Shown: one piece after another, positions 7,339 through 8,586 of the stretch | Numbering within the stretch: the first letter of the stretch is position 1 | Layout of the letters: the number at the start of each line of letters is the position of its first letter | Origin: Scatosoma sp045645245 | GTDB taxonomy: Bacteria; Bacillota; Clostridia; Christensenellales; Borkfalkiaceae | Direction of reading: 5' to 3' | Assembly (NCBI GenBank): GCA_045645245.1 | Contig: JAZRIK010000049.1 | Coordinates: 1-8,586 of the forward strand | Length of the DNA stretch: 8,586 nucleotides | Notes under the pieces: model-generated | Seen by the model: only the letters and a program-made list of their open reading frames with translations | Database searches by the model: none | Told to the model about the DNA's origin: nothing | Position numbers and translations under genes: made by a program

Positions 7339-8064
7339 ATGAACGAATGGGAACAACTTCCCTTGGACGAGAAAGAGTGTTCTTCGCCAGCCGAGCAAGC
7401 GCAGGAAACGGCGCTTGAAGAAATAGACGGCGGCGCGGAAGAATGCGCGCAACCGATTCCAAGGAAACGAAAAATGAAAAAAGCCGACGTAGTATTTTAC
7501 GTCGTTATAGCCGTGTTGTTCGCATTCATTTGCGGTTTCCGCGCTTGGTGGACGAGCAATTACGGCGGCGTGACGGTAGTGGGCAGCTCGATGAAGCAAA
7601 CGCTGCAAAACGGCGACCAGCTGTTTTTACGGTTCACAAACGACACGAAAAAGGCGGAGCGCGGCGATATTATCGTGGTGTATGTGGGCGATTATGAAGA
7701 ATGCGCGTCTATGCGCGATCAATATGTAATTAAACGGCTGATTGCTATCGAAGGGGATAAAGTGCGCTGCACGGACGGGCAAGTGGAAATTTGCTACGCA
7801 GGCACGCAAACGTTCGTACCTTTATCCGAGCCGTACGCATATTACGGCAATTATGCGCAGCAATACGATTTTGCCGAATACACGATAGGCGAAAAGGAAA
7901 TTTTCTTCCTTGGGGATAACCGCAGCTACGAGGGCAGCAGTATCGATAGCCGTTATCAAGAAGGCAAATCGCATTTGACGCATTTGTATAAAGAAAAAGA
8001 CATTTACGGGGTAGTGCCGAACTGGGCATTAAACGTCCGTTGGTTGAGTAAACTGCTGATGTAG
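7339..8064 (+). CDS. lepB: Type I signal peptidase
   Basis: Membrane serine protease that removes signal peptides from exported proteins on the outer face of the cytoplasmic membrane. At 241 aa it has one membrane segment (about 49-71) preceded by a basic PRKRKMKK stretch, giving an N-in topology. Family boxes: GSSMKQTL with nucleophile S84, YVIKRLIAIEGD with general base K132, and FLGDNRSYEGSSIDSR (191-205) with the conserved GDN and DSR. In the first box Gln replaces the usual Pro of SMxPTL, which leaves the Ser-Lys dyad untouched. Residues 1-37 form an unusual acidic cytoplasmic tail rich in Glu/Asp. The start ATG has GGAG (7329-7332) 6 nt upstream. The gene follows the hydrolase-like gene by 43 bp and probably shares its transcript. 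I am confident of the family; Gram-positive bacteria often carry several such genes (sip/lep), so the symbol is generic. Confidence 0.93.
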   Translation: MNEWEQLPLDEKECSSPAEQAQETALEEIDGGAEECAQPIPRKRKMKKADVVFYVVIAVLFAFICGFRAWWTSNYGGVTVVGSSMKQTLQNGDQLFLRFTNDTKKAERGDIIVVYVGDYEECASMRDQYVIKRLIAIEGDKVRCTDGQVEICYAGTQTFVPLSEPYAYYGNYAQQYDFAEYTIGEKEIFFLGDNRSYEGSSIDSRYQEGKSHLTHLYKEKDIYGVVPNWALNVRWLSKLLM

Positions 8065-8067
8065 AAT
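8040..8067 (+). promoter_or_regulatory. Weak promoter candidate for the degV-like gene
   Basis: TTGGTT (8040-8045), a 16-bp spacer and TAGAAT (8062-8067) lie across the end of the signal peptidase gene and would start transcription near 8074, just at the hairpin that follows. Both boxes deviate from consensus, so read-through from upstream is equally possible. Confidence 0.22.
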
Positions 8068-8075
8068 ACTCTCAT

Positions 8076-8092
8076 CAACGCAATCGGCGTTG
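8076..8092 (+). repeat. Hairpin between lepB and the degV-like gene
   Basis: CAACGC (8076-8081) and GCGTTG (8087-8092) are perfect complements with a 5-nt loop. The bases after it are A-rich, not T-rich, so it does not fit an intrinsic terminator on the plus strand. It could be an intercistronic mRNA structure or the 5' end of a separate degV transcript. Confidence 0.4.
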
Positions 8093-8142
8093 GAAACGGG
8101 TAAAGAAAAAACAAAAGGATTTAGAAAGGAGAAAAAACAGTT

Positions 8143-8586
8143 ATGAATATTCGTATTACATCGGACAGTACTTGTGATTTGGGGCATTTGGTAGAAGAGA
8201 GAAACATCGGCATTTTGCCCTTGGCAGTCAATTTAGACGCAAAAACCTTTTATGACGGCGTAGATATTACCCCCCAACGCATTTTCGATTTCGTAGCGGA
8301 AACGAAAATGCTTCCCAAAACCGCTGCGCCCAGCATCGGCGATTATGAAGAATTTTTCAAGAAAGAACTTGAAAATTACGACGCGGTTATCCACTTTAAT
8401 ATTTCCGCAAAGAGCTCGGGCTCGCATAATATGGCAAAACAGGCGGCGGAAAGCTTTGAGGGCAAAGTGCGCGTTATCGACTCGATGGCGCTTTCTTCCG
8501 GGCAGGGCTTGTTGGTTATGAAGGCGGCGGACTTGCGTGACGAAGGCAAGAGCGCGGACGAAATCGTGGAAGCGGTAGAAGAAATC
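8143..8586 (+). CDS. DegV-family fatty-acid-binding protein, 5' part (partial)
   Basis: DegV/FakB proteins hold a free fatty acid in the cytoplasm and, in FakA-FakB systems, present it to the FakA kinase for phosphorylation and use in lipid synthesis. The visible 148 residues are the N-terminal half of a family usually about 280-290 aa long; the frame runs off the right edge. Family marks: SDSTCDL (7-13), PKTAAPS (58-64), ISAKSSGSHNMA (87-98) and VIDSMALSSGQG (112-123). The Thr (T60) and Ser (S92) that hold the lipid carboxylate in characterised members appear kept, while the Ser usually beside that Thr is Ala here. The start ATG has AAAGGAG (8125-8131) 11 nt upstream. No fakA-like gene is in view. 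It lies 78 bp after lepB in the same direction. Confidence 0.9.
   Translation, partial: MNIRITSDSTCDLGHLVEERNIGILPLAVNLDAKTFYDGVDITPQRIFDFVAETKMLPKTAAPSIGDYEEFFKKELENYDAVIHFNISAKSSGSHNMAKQAAESFEGKVRVIDSMALSSGQGLLVMKAADLRDEGKSADEIVEAVEEI

Noticed and set aside
8076..8110. Hairpin after lepB as an intrinsic terminator
   Set aside because: The bases that follow are A-rich on the plus strand; no U-tract would form.

Overview
The window reads as chromosomal DNA of a low-to-mid GC Gram-positive bacterium, most likely a clostridial member of the Bacillota. The reasons are a DnaD-type replication protein (a family essentially confined to Bacillota and their phages), strong AAGGAG-type ribosome binding sites, sigma-A-like TTGNNN-17-TATAAT promoters, and a DegV/FakB fatty-acid-binding protein. 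Genus cannot be read from the sequence. I see no tRNA, rRNA, CRISPR, insertion sequence or phage structural gene.

Layout. Bases 1-1532 (minus strand) hold most of a large DnaD-domain protein gene whose 3' end lies off the left edge. Bases 1533-1769 are a regulatory region. It holds two sigma-A-like promoters that point at each other, so the sbcDC and dnaD-like transcripts would start about 28 bp apart with complementary 5' ends. It also holds a perfect 9-bp inverted repeat straddling the sbcD -35 box, an 8-bp inverted repeat, and a possible 39-codon leader ORF whose stop overlaps the sbcD GTG start. Then come five plus-strand genes in series with gaps of 18 to 78 bp: sbcD (1770-2930), sbcC (2949-5543), an alpha/beta-hydrolase-fold protein (5595-7295), type I signal peptidase (7339-8064), and the start of a DegV-family gene (8143 to the right edge).

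How the genes relate. SbcD (Mre11-like nuclease) and SbcC (Rad50-like ATPase) form one complex that processes hairpins and double-strand ends. The divergent DnaD-like protein belongs to replication initiation or restart, so the shared control region joins replication and DNA-end repair. The three genes downstream of sbcC (hydrolase-like protein, signal peptidase, fatty-acid-binding protein) have no obvious functional tie to it and may simply share transcription.

Most notable points: SbcC is short and has no CxxC zinc-hook motif anywhere. The hydrolase-fold protein has Arg where the nucleophilic Ser should be and no His at the expected place, so it is probably not a classical hydrolase. The DnaD-like protein appears to carry four helical repeats instead of one or two. 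The face-to-face promoter arrangement with its inverted repeat looks like a compact regulatory switch. I found no clear-cut novel multi-gene defence or mobile system.
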